Counted from the stretch's first letter, positions 1 through 12,278 are shown. The stretch is DNA of 64,000 nt from Microvelia longipes (GCA_018340805.1 JACMZG010000008.1:26049684-26113683); one strand, 5' to 3'. The notes: a model not told the origin generated them from the letters alone. Made by a program: numbers and translations.

Positions 1-118
1 TCGCGCACTTTGGTTTCTTATTCGCCAGCCTATCAGGACAGTCTTTAAAAAGATGGTTTTCGTTTCTGCAGAAGCCACACGCTTTCACACCTTTGACAGT
101 TGACCTAGGTGTCAGTTG
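1..118 (-). other. CCHC zinc-knuckle coding fragment, cut by the window edge
   Basis: The minus strand reads openly from 118 to the window edge. It contains CGFCRNENHLFKDCP, a C-x2-C-x4-H-x4-C zinc knuckle, followed by a basic stretch rich in K and P. A TGA lies just upstream (119-121) and an acceptor-like CCTAG ends at 105, so an exon could start at 104. Such knuckles occur in retroelement gag/ORF1 proteins and in cellular RNA-binding proteins. It lies antisense in an intron of the flanking GPCR-like gene, so a transposon remnant is likelier than a host exon. The rest is outside the window. Confidence 0.35.
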
Positions 119-506
119 TCAGATATATGCCCGATTTGGCAGCATTTCATACAACTTGTTATCCAGAAATAATTTTTTACTTCTTACTTAGTCCAATCTA
201 TTTTGATGAATTTATTAACAATCAATGGAAACTTTTTTTTCTGATAGGCTCAGCCTAAAACATTCTAGATCCCGTACAATTACAAGATAAAAAAATGTAT
301 ATGACAATTGTGAGCATTGCAGGCTTAAAAGTCACTCGCAATATAATAAAAACTGGTAATAACTAAAACTATATTTTGGACATTTGTAAGTTTTATCATT
401 GGCCTTGAGATTTGAAATGAACCAATCAAATGCATGACCAAAGTGTCGTAATAGCTTTTTGCTGCGAATCTCTACTTTTTTAAATATTATATTTTTTAAT
501 TGCTAT

Positions 507-682
507 AATACGACACATGGCTAAAATCAGTTGATAGCGTGGGAAAATAATGCGAGGGAGCCAATAAGGTTAGTTCTGGGTGTTAAACCACCCCCTCAAT
601 TTCATATCAGGCTAACCTCATTGGTTCCTCGACACTATTTTCCCGTGCTGTCATCTGATTTTAGCCGTGTGTCGTACTATAA
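507..682. mobile_element. Fold-back MITE family A, copy 1
   Basis: About 175 bp in which nearly the whole element is two inverted arms. The left arm begins ACGACACATGGCTAAAATCA; the right arm is its near-complement and ends at TGTGTCGTACTAT. Two diverged copies lie at 21351-21528 and 57973-58150. The short centre differs between copies. The arms are flanked by TA-rich sequence. There is no coding capacity, so it is non-autonomous. Confidence 0.75.
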
Positions 683-884
683 TTAAAATGTATCAAATTA
701 ATTTTTTTTCTGTGATATACATTTTTTCTTATCTGGATTAACCTAACATAACATAAAAAACCATAGGTTAAAATTTATGCATCTTCCTCATTACTTAATA
801 AAGATCCACACAAAATAAGTGTTCTAGTCATTTATCTAATTTTTACTTCTTCTCTTCATTTCATTTTAATTACTATTTTTACAG

Positions 885-1061
885 GAGAAATTTAAAAGAG
901 AGTTTCAAGTTCGCTTAAGGCTACCGTGTTTCAAAGAGAAGCCGCAGGATGTCTTTGGCAGGGAACTGAGTGGATTCGAAAGTGCCAAGTCAGAATGGAC
1001 CAGAGCTTCCACCATTGTGAATATAAACATCAATGGAATTAAAACCATACCGACCAACTAA
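885..1061 (+). CDS. Last coding exon of a rhodopsin-class GPCR (cytoplasmic tail), partial gene
   Basis: A strong acceptor (pyrimidine tract then ACAG, ending at 884) opens a 59-codon frame that ends at TAA 1059-1061. The frame starts EKFKREFQVRLRLPCFKEKP. A short amphipathic basic stretch followed by a cysteine is typical of helix 8 and its palmitoylation site after TM7 in neuropeptide-type GPCRs. A hydrophilic Ser/Thr-rich tail follows and ends IKTIPTN. Base composition is richer in G+C than the flanks, as expected of real coding sequence. The TM helices must lie to the left of the window, so the receptor type cannot be told. The call rests on the tail pattern alone; another protein with a basic C-terminus is possible. 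Confidence 0.5.
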   Translation, partial: EKFKREFQVRLRLPCFKEKPQDVFGRELSGFESAKSEWTRASTIVNININGIKTIPTN

Positions 1062-3490
1062 TTCATCTATATGCTGCTCATTTACTCGTGTGTATTATGA
1101 AAGCTCATTTGAGCAACTCGCTTCCTGAATAATAGGACAAGTAAACTTATAATAGTGTTTTTCGTACATGATTTTAAGTAAAAAATGTTACAACAACAAA
1201 ACCTTCATTGATTTTAGGGTTAGCAGTTTCCAAAGTAATGAATGATTAGTAATACTGTTGGCAGTAACAAAGAAGAGGTGATAAATTTCCGAGTAAATTG
1301 TTTTAGGCCCATATTCAAAGACATCTTTCCAACATTTTCCTAACATTCTCCTTAAGGAACAAGGAGAATGTTAGGAAGATGTCTTTGAATACGGGCCCTA
1401 AACTTTTTTATCAACTGCCTGGAATTAAAGATGATTTATAAATAATTTCTATGCTATGATCATGTTATTGTAATTAGATTGCATTACTATTACTAATCAT
1501 TTTAGATCGTAACTTCTATCATATTACATATCCGACAAAATAGTGGTACGAACCACATTGCATTAAATTTACATTTGTATGTTCCTAAAAATATTCCTGA
1601 CGAACCAGAATTAGAGGCAATTGCTATTTGTTCTGAAGCAAAAGTTTTGGTTAGCGAATTTGTTCAATTTAAATTAACTAAAATGTAATGATAAGGTTAA
1701 ACGTCAATAAGAGGCTGATGTTTGGATCAAAAGAGTTGGCATTTGGAGAAATTTCTATGCCTATCGGTTTGAGAGAAACTTTTTATGCTTATAAACATAG
1801 AGATGTCTGAAATGATGATGTTTTGGTCAAAGTTTTGAAACATCGAAAAAATAACCTAAACCCTTTTGATTATTGATATAATTAAATAAACAATAAAACA
1901 AATTACAGTAACTAATGTAAAATGTATAAACACTATAAACCCCCAAAACAAGGTGAAAATTTATTTTATCCTTAACACTCTCTTGGAGGAAGTTACTATG
2001 AGGTTACACAGGGCCTTGTATAAATGTTTTAAGCTTCTCAATGTATGGAGATATGGTATGCCTCCTCTAGTAATATATCTTAATGTGCTCACAAATCCTG
2101 TTTTTACCATGGAGAAGGATTTTTATTTTACTATTCGTGCAAGAGGGATTAATGTTCTCATATACTCCCTACCTCAGAAAAAAGCTTTTCTAATCCTTGA
2201 TACCCAAAATTTAAAGAATTCAAAGTTAATATCATGATGACTGTAAGTAACCTTTACATGGTTAGATTTCTGTAGCAGAACCTTTTCATATTGTAATGAA
2301 CTAAGCCTTTGTTTAAGGAATTGAGCTGACATTTTAAGGATATCTTCTCTATAATATATTTATATACTATATGCAGAGGGTATATAGGAAGAAACCCTAC
2401 AAGTTTCATTTCATTTTTCGCATTAATTTGGCTTCTATATGCAGCTTTAGTCTTGGCAAATAAAAAAGCAAAAGGTTATATAAGTATAATACATATTTAT
2501 TTTTGAAATGCCTGCAAAATAACTGGGATAGAAGAGAAATTTGAAGAGTAAAATGTGTTTCTTTTGCACCTAGTAAAAATTAATTCTTAAATGCATATAT
2601 TTTCAGAATAATTATATGAAACTTCAAAATAAAAAAAAAACAGTTGTAGGAAGTTTTCTTCTACAAGAAGTTGCAATTTACTAAATACTAATTTGTAAAA
2701 AAGAAGCAGTGGACACTATTTATTTTTTAGATTTTTGTCCATTAATATTTTTAATACTTGGAATTTGGATTTGCTATACATACATTTAAAAAATTGCTTT
2801 ATAAAATTATATATAAGGAAAATATATTTAGAGGCTCTTAATTTTTTTTCTGTCTTTATTGATGGATGTTCAGAAAAATAGTTTTAAATTAATGGAAATA
2901 AATTGTTGATCATAAAAATTCAGTATTTACTTGAACTAACGTATCTTGCATTTTTTAAATGATTGTTTAATAAATGAAACTTATAAATCATTTATCTGAA
3001 TTTGTAATATTGTAAATAAATTTGTATATACTTGCTCAATTGTATAAAATATAAATTATCCTGATTTCATGTAAGTATATTTTTTTATCATTTTTAAAAT
3101 TTTGTTTTTTTCAAGACATGTAGACTATTGTGGTTAATGAAATGAAAAGTAAATGTATATTTTTTAAGAGTTAGGTTTTATGTTTATAAAATTTAACAAG
3201 TAAAAGACGTAATACTTAATGGTGTTTGAACTTCTGTCATATGTTTTATACTCATCCCATAAATCTTGTCAATATTCTAGTGTGATGATAGTTTTCAAGC
3301 AACTTTGTCAAACATTGATAAAGGAAAATTAGTCTTATGAAATGAGGGCAGTTAAATTTGTTTGCACTGTATTATTTTATTAGACGGTTCCAAAATTTTT
3401 GTTGTATTTTTTATAGGCCAGCCATGAATTGAAAAATAAGGAGTGTTTTAAGTATTTTATTTTGATTTTAACTGATACATCTGTCAAAAC
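1062..3490. other. 3' flank or UTR of the GPCR-like gene; AT-rich, no gene seen
   Basis: No convincing ORF. AATAAA motifs occur near 1884-1895 and could serve the plus-strand gene. A 95-bp fold-back lies at 1305-1399. A stop-free run at 1588-1686 (plus strand) resembles no family I know. Confidence 0.4.
1305..1399. repeat. Perfectly folding inverted repeat (small MITE)
   Basis: GGCCCATATTCAAAGACATC at the left is mirrored by GATGTCTTTGAATACGGGCC at the right. The arms continue inward through AACATTCTCCTT to a loop of a few bases, giving a hairpin of about 90 bp with short internal mismatches. This is typical of a small palindromic MITE. Confidence 0.7.
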
Positions 3491-3712
3491 TTAAAGTGCA
3501 AGTTGGCCCAAGCCAAGAGGTTTCAAATTTATAAGGTGGTTCAATTCGATGTAAACAAACCAACTAAATTCGGAGGTAATTACCTGACTTTTTATAAATA
3601 ACATGTGACGTCATTCATAAAAAGCCAGAACCTCCAAATGTGTTTGCTTAATTTACATCGAATTAAATCACTTTATAAATTTCTAATGTCTTCAAGTTGG
3701 CCTGTAAACCTA
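3491..3712. repeat. Fold-back element, about 220 bp
   Basis: The inverted arms share TTCAATTCGATGTAAA (3540-3555) on the left with TTTACATCGAATTAAA on the right. They extend outward through AAATTTATAA and AAGTTGGCC-type ends. Near the centre is TGACGTCA-like sequence. No coding potential. Confidence 0.65.
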
Positions 3713-5861
3713 TTGTTGACTCTTGCTGAGCCTTGATATTTCAAGGCGAGACTGTTCATTCATTTGTTTATAAGTAAATATAATGATAAGTAAATAGGTA
3801 GAGTCAACTGACTTTGGCAATAATCGGTATTACACTTAGTTCAAAACTATTTAATTGATGAAGTGTTTACAGTTTTTTTTCTTTTAATACAAAAGAGCAT
3901 CTTTAGTCCAATCAAGAAGTGATAATAAATTGTATTTATTATAAATTTATAATTTATACAGATTCCAGCTGGAATTATGTGTAATTTTTTACCACGACAG
4001 TGGTTTTTTAGTTTTATTAGCTTCTGTGGGTCTAATTTTTCAATTTCATATAACATTTTATCTTTTATCTTCTTTTTCAGTTTTAATAATATTTTTGAAA
4101 ACATTTTGATGTGTCTTATTTTATCTTGATTTATTTTTTCATATGTTATGTAGAAACTATCTTTTTATCTTCTATCTTAATCTTTTAATACTAAAATTTA
4201 TAAATATAAGAATTCCATGTATATAATTACTCTTGAATGTTTTAAAATACTGAACATTTTTGAAAATTAATTAATATAAAAAATTAATTCAGGGTTTTGA
4301 AATTTAAGTAAAGTATAATACTATTAATTTTGATTTTTAAGGAGTTAAATAATTAATATAATAAAATAATAAATCATATGTAAAAAATAATGAATTTTTC
4401 AAATAACTTTTAATTTATTGGAATTGATGGAATTCTAATTTCATCCTTAAAATTTTGATATTGTTATAAGGTGTTAAAAGTTATAAGTGTTAGTGAAGTT
4501 TTATAAGAGGCATTCTGATTGAATTGAGAAGGGAGCAATCTTATATTTATAATTTGATGATATGTTTGTGCTCTGGTGTTATCACATGAGCAAGTGCTAC
4601 GTATTTATAAATTAAAACTTGTGAATAGTAAAAATATTGAAACTTGTGAAGATTAATTTCTCTTAACTTTTTATGTTCAACAACAATTATTGTCGTCTTT
4701 TATGATTCTTCCTTAACTCCATATTTTGTTCTTTGTTCAATTTCTGGGAAATAAGTTTTGGCAACAGAGCTGTTTGTTGTTTTCTCCTTTCTTCCTACCA
4801 GGCCAATATTGATTTTTGTTCTCTGAGGTAGCTGACTGTATTCCTTGGAAGTTTGTTGTTTGATATTTTAAGTTTATTGTTATTTGAGGCTATATTCACC
4901 AGTTTTACTGCTTATTGGCTTTTACCCGTAAGAATCAAACTTACCTTTTACCTGATTTTTTATTTTATTAATTCTGTTATTTCATACAATAGTGAAGTGT
5001 GTTTAATTTATTTATCTATTTAACAAACTTGTGCAAAGATTATAAAATATATAATTATTTATAGATATGTAATACACTCCTAGATCAAAGGTTATATATT
5101 CTATTGTGTATAATTTTTACTTAGATAATCTTTCCTAAGCTTCAGCTTGCTGTTATAGAGGACAATTGATCTGATATGTATTCTATGATTTATATTGAAT
5201 TTTTTATATCACATTTATTAATTTGAATGTTTGCCGAGTCATCGTATAAGATAATATGGGCATAAACAATGTAAACCATTAGGTATGAAAAATAGTTTCC
5301 AATTTATAATAAAAACTTACTGTACTCCCTTTTATTCTTGCTGTAAATTGCAATAATAGCCTACGCAAGTTTTTTAATACTTGGTCAGTGTTTAGTGTTT
5401 GAATGAAGTGTTGAATATTTTAATAATTCTTCTTTGCAATGCAAGTTAAAGTATGAATAATAGTAACTATCTGTGAGCATTGAGCAAAATTTAATGAATT
5501 GCAAACTTGGAACATTGCTCAGGAAAGTTAAGTAGTTTTAGCCATTTTAAAATGTAACCAACATTTTCATGAAAAGGGGAAAAGTGTATATAATAATAAA
5601 AATGTTATTGTAAGAATTTAAAAATGAAAAAATAGTTTTTATATATTAAAAAGAATGATAGTAATTAAATAGGTTAAAGCATTGTAAATATTTATTTTCT
5701 TGGAATTTATTATATTAATCCTTTTTTTGTAAAACTTGAGTTTGAGTCTATTAAAAAACTGTTTACATTTGTTTCAGGGGTATTTTTTATTTATATAACG
5801 AGTTAATTATAATGCTACCAAGTTAAGGATGCAGCCCAATGTTTAATGAAATTATGTGTAC
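3713..5861. other. AT-rich intergenic DNA, nothing recognised
   Basis: Roughly 2.1 kb of low-complexity AT-rich sequence. The open frames are short, lack motifs and have no splice context. No RNA gene or clear repeat seen. Confidence 0.5.
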
Positions 5862-6240
5862 CGCTGTTTGGAGTTTGGCTATAGAGTAATTACTCTATAG
5901 CCAATCTCCAAACATCAGTTTAAAAATAAACATTTTTCTGTGATTGAAAAGAAAGGGTTTTGAGACAAGAGATAAAATCTACAGTTAATTATCTTTAAAA
6001 TCTACAGATAATTTTATGTAGATTTTAGAGAATAAAAATTTTTGTATAATTGAAAAGAAAGGTTTTTGAGACACAAGATAAAATCTACAGGTACCTAGAT
6101 TGTAGAATCTACACATAATTTACTGTAGATTTTATATCTTGTCTCAAAACCCTTGATGCACTAATGATGACCTTCAGGTCATCATCAGTGTATAACTGGC
6201 ATTTAACCTAGTTAACTAGGTTAAATACCAGTTATATTTG
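5862..6240. repeat. Cluster of nested palindromes
   Basis: Three separate hairpins lie in 380 bp. GTTTGGAGTTTGGCTATAGA (from about 5868) faces its complement ending near 5915. A TTTGAGACAAGA..AAATCTACAG module occurs twice in direct and once in inverted orientation (about 5950-6150). An arm holding ACTGGCATTTAACCTAGTTA meets its complement near 6190-6235. Nothing coding; probably stacked fold-back insertions. Confidence 0.7.
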
Positions 6241-7269
6241 TTAAATTAAGTAACATTCAATGGAAAGATTTTGTATTTATCAAATACGATGATAGGCTGC
6301 TATTACTACTTTTAGGGCTACTATTTTTATTATTGAAAAGCAGTTTGATTATCATTTTGTAATAATTACTTTAACTACTTGGTAGGAAAGTTGAACCATA
6401 TGTAAGAGAGCATTATTACTAGTGCTAAAAAGATGAGTTTTAGTTTTTTTTTCAATCATTATATTTCTTATAATAATAAATAATCATAACTCAGTGTACT
6501 CTACATTATCTAGTGTAAGTTTGGTTTCAAACTTGTGATGAATGCTTTTTACCTCTCATACAATATAAGATTGATTAAATATCCTAATAGGGATTATAAA
6601 GATAAAGAACTTAATTGGAATTTCGCTCAACTTACCCTGAATCTAACCAAATTGTAATTATAATACTATCATATGAATCTTAATTAAAACGATGTATTGT
6701 CTATTTCTAATGTAAGCAAAATTGCAAATTTTGAATAACTTTAACTATTATTTATTGTACTGTTATGGATATAACCCTCAATGTATCCTAAAATTTGATA
6801 AGTGGCTGTGATAGACTTAATAAGATAAAGGTGTATAACTGCCAGATATATTTACAAGTTATTCTTTTAGTTTTCTTTGTAAATATTTCAATTCCTCAAA
6901 TAAAATTTTTATAGCTGTAGATTAAAAATTGCGTATGATATTACACAGACTATCTATATTACATCTAGTTTATTCTTTATTTATGGTGTGATAAAATATT
7001 AGTCTTGGAAATGTTTAATTTGAGACATTTCCTTCTAATGCAAATTCATGTTTTTCTTTATTATAGTTATAATGTGTATAAACTAATCCTAATTGCTGGT
7101 TTTTAAATTTTTATTAGGAAATGTTACTAAATTATAAATAATACTGGACTAAATTGTATGTTCTCAATTTTTAATGAATTATATCTTATGTCCTACCTAA
7201 AAATACTACCTGGAGATGAAGTAACCAATTATTTGTTTGGCATTTGTCTTCCTAGTGTAGCAATCAGAT
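6241..7269. other. AT-rich intergenic DNA, nothing recognised
   Basis: No coding, RNA or repeat feature that I can support. Confidence 0.5.
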
Positions 7270-8200
7270 CAACAAAGTGTGTTTTCAAATGATAACTTTT
7301 GAATTTCAAATTGGAGCATACCATAGCATATGGATTTATTCAAAAACTGTACCTTTGCTAAACAATTTGTCACCAATATCACTTAAGTTCGAATTCTCTC
7401 GGGAGTGCTATCGTTTGACATTCAAAACAACTTTTTCCCATATTGAATATCCAAAATTTTAGGTATACATACTGGGTAAAAGTTGTTATGTATGTCAAAC
7501 CGATAGCACTCTGTGAGGAAATCTGGAATCCAGTAACGTTGGTATCAAATTAGTTAACAAATAGTGCAGTTCTATTTCTCTAATTTTAAATTGAAAACTA
7601 AAAATGAAAAACACAATGCAATCTGATTGCTATATTAGAAAGATGATTGCCAAAAATTTTTTTTTTATTTAAGCTCCTGCCTTAGTAGGGGTTGATACTA
7701 ATTTTTTGACGATAGCTCTACTAGCTCCATAAGAAGCAGAGCTAGTAGGGGTGATGTATTTTGGTGTACGAAATTTTATCGGGTTAAAGTTGGGTATAGT
7801 TTGACATACTTTTATGTATGTATGAAAACCATAGCTTTTTGTGGAATATCCGGAATTCAGTGATTTTGGTAACGAATTGATTTGGAAATAATGTATTTTT
7901 TCAATAAATCCATTGGTAAGCTCCTATTTGAAAATAAAATGTAATCATAGTCCCGAAAAAGTTTTTTTTGTAATATAAACTTTTTTTTGTTTTTTTGTTT
8001 TGTTGACTCGTAAAAAATTTTGAAAATTCTTAATTTGTGGAAAAATTTGTTGATCGGTTAAGAAAGACGATTGCCAAAAAAGAACAATTGGTTATTTAAG
8101 CTCCTGGTCGACTTAGTGGGGATAAACACTAATTTTTAGCAATAGCTCTATTAGAAGCTGAGTTAGTCAGGGAGATGTATATTAACACCACCTTGTATTT
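7270..8200. repeat. Diverged tandem duplication, unit about 380-420 bp
   Basis: The block near 7641-7760 (GATTGCCAAAAA, TTTAAGCTCCTG, GATAGCTCTACTAG, GGGTGATGTAT) recurs near 8066-8180 in the same order. Just upstream, the stretch with GATAGCACTCTGTG (about 7500) recurs as ATAGCTTTTTGTGG (about 7830). Both copies share a mosaic of small insertions. No ORF is conserved between them. Confidence 0.6.
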
Positions 8201-9092
8201 AAAATTGTTTACTTCAAGATAACTAAAAAATTAGGGTGGTATTTCAGGACCTTACTTAACTTTGAGCAAGACTTATGTGTCAACAGATTTTTATATTTAA
8301 CATGTTAATTTTTGTTTTAAACAAGCAATCAATGCTCCAGTATAAAGGTCTGTAAAAACTAATTAAAAAGTTTAATGCACCAGCATTTAACATGATCTTC
8401 CCATGTCCTTCCATTTTTTGTTCTGGCAGTTAACTGAAATTTCTTTTGTATTAGTGTGTATTTAGTACCTAATGTAAGAGTAAGTATTAATATTAAATGT
8501 TTTTACCATCAATAAAAAGATTTTAATGTATTAAAATATAACTGTATAAAATCCTTCAAATTCTTATATTATTTGTATATTATGTGATGTAGATACATAA
8601 AAATGTTTACAAATGTTACCTTGATGCTTTAAATAAAATTTAAGTGTAAAAGAAAATAAATAAGTTTTATCTGTCAATGTTTCAATTTTAATCAATCCCA
8701 ACCCATGTAATAAAAGTTTTAAACAAGTCAAAGGATATAACTTCAAATTTGATATCTTCTTAATCTCACTCTTACTTCTGTTTGGCGAAGAGAAGAGCGG
8801 CACTCTGCTCTTGAAACTTGGTATACAAATCAATATTTAGGTCTAGTTGTGCTATCGGAAAAATAATTTGTGTATGACATCATTAATCCGCCATAATAAC
8901 TCATCAAAAATGTTGTAAATTCATAAATTGTAGAAAAATTTGTTGATCGGTTTTTGAGATTTTGTGCCCATATATTCATAAATAAAGACCATCAGATGCA
9001 CCATGTTTCATCTCATTATCAGTATTAGTTCGCATCAAGTTTCATCTCATCAGCATTAGTTCGCACCAAGTTTCATCTCATCATTAGCATTA

Positions 9093-9483
9093 CAGTCTAT
9101 CGTTTAGTTTAAAAATCTTGACAGGTCAGTTTAGGCACCACTGGTTCTTAAGAAAAAAAAATCCCTGCAAGAAGGGAGCAGGAAAAACTATGTAAATAAA
9201 TCAGGTTATTTTACCCATATTTTCTTGGCGATGTTTTTTTTTACATTTCTTTTGTGTAGTTTAATTTTAAAATATCATTTGAAAGTAGTTTTCAAAACTC
9301 TGTAAACAAAAGAAGAAGCATAAACAAAGTGAACGATTTTGGGAAAAAGGTTATTTCCCCACAGCGGTTATGGTGGTAGGGGTTTTTTCTCTCTTTATAA
9401 GTGAGAGGTTGGCATCAGCTTCTCTGATTGGTCAATCCCCAAAATACTTATGACCTTGGATTTTTAAACTAAACGATAGACTG
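9093..9483. mobile_element. Tc1/mariner-type MITE, family B, copy 1
   Basis: 391 bp with terminal inverted repeats CAGTCTATCGTTTAGTTTAA, flanked on both sides by TA (9091-9092 and 9484-9485). A related copy in the opposite orientation lies at 57445-57838. The host repeat reads GCATTAGTTC without the insert at 59057-59066, so the insertion into one TA is directly visible. CAGT ends with TA duplications are typical of non-autonomous Tc1/mariner elements. No transposase ORF. Confidence 0.85.
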
Positions 9484-9594
9484 TAGTTCAATTTTTATTA
9501 AATGACTTGGGAAATGGTTCAATTGAGTTGAAATTTAGTACAAGTAATCTCTTTATAAATAAGTACACTAAGTTTCGTTTCAAGTATATCTATA

Positions 9595-9732
9595 CAGGCC
9601 CACAGCATGCCAGAATTGTAGGGGGTGATATTCACACATCTATAAGGAATCATTCTAAAAACTACTTTGTCAAGAGGGCAAAATTATTTATTTATTATAA
9701 GGGAGCGATGCCAACCCCTGGCTAAGGGCCTG
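9595..9732. mobile_element. Small TA-inserting MITE, family C
   Basis: 138 bp with ends CAGGCCC and GGGCCTG, flanked by TA at 9593-9594 and 9733-9734. It interrupts repeat R copy 1 in the stretch that corresponds to the uninterrupted copy near 14700 (complement strand). No other copy was seen. A 72-codon open frame crossing it looks fortuitous. Confidence 0.6.
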
Positions 9733-10240
9733 TATCTTTGTGTTTTGTTGGGTTATAAAGTTAAGCAGCATGAGCAAGGTCAGTGTCTGGAATTTATTTG
9801 GTATCTGAGGACAAGGAAAGCGAATCCGAATTAGGAAGGATGGTCTTAGTGAATTAGAGGTGGTGAGTAAAAGTTCTGAGGTACTCTGTACCAGATGTAT
9901 TTAATTATATAATAATAAATAATCATCAGTTATTATGATAAGTTGAATTATATTGTATAATTATGATTATATAACTAAGATAGATAAATGTCATTGGACC
10001 ATATTTTTAATTTATATTATTTTTATTTCTGTAATTTATTTCTTTATTATCTTGTGTTTTTTTTTCAATCAACATGTCATCAGTGTATAGGAAAAGTATT
10101 TTTTCACTAAAGTATGGTTTTCACAAAGTTTGCTGTCTCTATTTAGTGACCTTTATACTCTGAGGACAAGCGAAGCAAGTCCTCAAAAGCAGGATTAGCA
10201 TAGCGAATCTGATATGGTGAGGATATGGTTCAGAGGTACC

Positions 10241-11147
10241 CATTGTTTTGAATTAATTGTAAGATTTTATTTTTGTTTTTAACTTAGTTCAATATATTGT
10301 GCTTATGTCTTAAATGTTTTTAAGTGGCTCACAACATCAATTGTGAATAATAAATAAAGTCTTATAAAGAAATCAAGGAATACAATCAATCTAAAAAATA
10401 AAATTTTGAAAATCTGATGAAATTAGCTCTTATCTCCGAGATGATTCTTGGGCCTAACACTAATATTGATAAATTCTAGCTCTTTTCTCCAGCAGGTACC
10501 TGCTATAACTTTTAAGTTCTTGTTAAAATGGTTTTATGAAGACAGATGTACAGAAAATTTTAAAACAAATATCAATGGAGGGGTTCTCCCTCCATTCCAT
10601 ATACTTTGAGGTAGTTTGTTCATGTTGTATAAGAATAAATAAGAAGAATTAATGATAAGTATATCTTTATAAGATCAGTTTTACTGACATTAACGAGTTA
10701 CTAATAACATCATCATCTTAACTACTAAACAAATAAATGGAGTCAACAGAAAGAAATAAATAAATAAAACATTACTTATAAAATATAAAAGTAGGATCTA
10801 TTTTTTCTCAAGATTAATAGAGCAATTTTAGCCTTTTAAGGATTTGTGGTATAGTGTTTGTACCACTTCAAACTGCACCAAACACTCCCCTCCATTTTTG
10901 CATTAAAGTTCAATCAGTGTTGCTAACCTTTTTTTTAATGCAAAATATTTTCCCCAAAAAATATTTTAAAAACCATAGAATTCGATTTTTTGGTAGTTTG
11001 ACAGACACCACGTACTCAATATTACTTAGAATCGATCTAATTAGAGACAAATTGACAATTCTAAGCACTTTCATATACTTTAAAACTATCGAATGAAGCA
11101 CTGATGTTCAGAATTAACCATAAGTGTATTAAATAAGTATTTTTACC
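10241..11147. other. AT-rich spacer
   Basis: No gene recognised. Two overlapping short open frames on opposite strands near 10854-11101 lack any motif. Confidence 0.5.
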
Positions 11148-12278
11148 AGCAGAATCATACCCAATGACTGGCGAACTAGTAAAATAATAATACTGCATAA
11201 AAAAGGCAGCCGAGATGTTATTAACAATTACAGGCCCATCAGTTTATCCCCTGTTTTATATAAACTATTTGCTAGTATAATAAGAAATAGAATAACTAAA
11301 AACATATACAACTTTCACTCCTTGGAACAAGCAGGATTCTGATCCGGATTCTCTACTTATGACCATCTACATACCGTTAATATTATTATTGAAAAATGTA
11401 AAGAACAAAACATCCCTATTTAATTTATGTTTATTGATTACAATAAAGCCTTGTACTCACTTGAACATGAATACATTTGGATTGCAATGGATGAGATAGT
11501 TACTAATCAACATTATATTCAATTATTACAAGAAATATACAAAGAAAACTATGCTTATGTACAGACGGAGGAAGCAGGCGTGCCATTCAGAATAGGTAGA
11601 GGAGTTAAACAAGGTTGTCCACTCTCAGCCGAAATTTTTAATTGCGTACTAGAATATATTTTTAGAAAGACAGATCTACAAAATATTGGTATAAGCATCA
11701 ATGGCTCTCTGCTAAATAATCTACGTTTTGTGGATGATGCACTTTTATTATCCAACAAATTAAAAGATTTACAAACTATACTGACATCCCTTATCAAATG
11801 GAGTCTTAAAGTAGGTCTGAAAATCAACTGGTCAAAAACGAAAATATTGACTAACTCCGAACAAACTAAAATAATAATAGAAAACCAAGAAATAGAATAT
11901 GTCTCTGAATACATCTATCTGGGCCAGACAGTCTCGTTTGAAAATATGAAAAATACTGAAGTAAATAGACGAGTTAACATTGGATGGAAGAAATTTTGGT
12001 CCCTAAAAAGAATTCTAAAAAGTTCATTACTAGAAAGTTTAAAAATAAACACACAGGCTCATAAACTAAAATGGAAATGGGCTGGTCATGTCATAAGGAT
12101 AGATCCAGACAGATGGGCCCATAAAATCATCGAATGGAACCCAATAGAGAAGAGGAAAAGAGGTAGACCAGAGAGGAGATGGACTGATGAATTCAACGAA
12201 AGGCTTGGGAAACTATGGCATAGGACAGCTTTAGACCGGCATGTGTGGAAAAAAACAATTAAATATTATATAGATTAA
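11148..12278 (+). pseudogene. Decayed RTE-like LINE reverse transcriptase
   Basis: One reading frame with two stops (TGA about 11341, TAA about 11420) carries an ordered set of non-LTR RT blocks. These are HKKGSRDVINNYRPISLSPV, FIDYNKALYSL, GVKQGCPLSAEIFN and the catalytic block FVDDALLLS (FVDD at 11727-11738, a variant of YxDD), then YLGQTVSF. After LKINTQAHKLKWKWAGHVIR the usual stretch holding the Y-G-x-E-x-W block is missing, an internal deletion of about 60-80 codons. The C-terminus RKRGRPERRWTDEF is typical of RTE-class elements. The endonuclease and 5' part are absent. It is a 5'-truncated, internally deleted, dead copy. Family assignment is inference from motif style. Confidence 0.85.

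Larger units (their letters stand above)
8757..10240 (-). mobile_element. Interspersed repeat family R, copy 1, interrupted by two nested MITEs
   Basis: This is the family shared with 14445-15120, 37640-38240, 38640-38860, 44780-45500, 56410-56725, 58630-59245 and 63060-63400. Shared blocks in order are TAGTTGTGCTATCGG, a TGACGTCATTAA-like block, TTTCATCTCATTATCAG, TTGAGTTGAAAT, a TTATAAAGTTAAGCAGCAT-like block, CTGAGGACAAGCGAAGC and TTCTGAGGTACTCTGTACC. Here the block TTTCATCTCAT..CATTAGTTCG is repeated about three times (9005-9085). MITEs at 9093-9483 and 9595-9732 split it. A second end fragment lies at 10157-10240. No protein is recognised, so the class is unknown. Confidence 0.6.

Noticed and set aside
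1953..2237. 94-codon plus-strand frame
   Set aside because: AT-driven composition and no recognisable domain; it lies in the 3' flank of the GPCR-like exon.
9507..9725. 72-codon plus-strand frame
   Set aside because: It crosses the boundary of a repeat and a nested MITE, so it cannot be an old gene.
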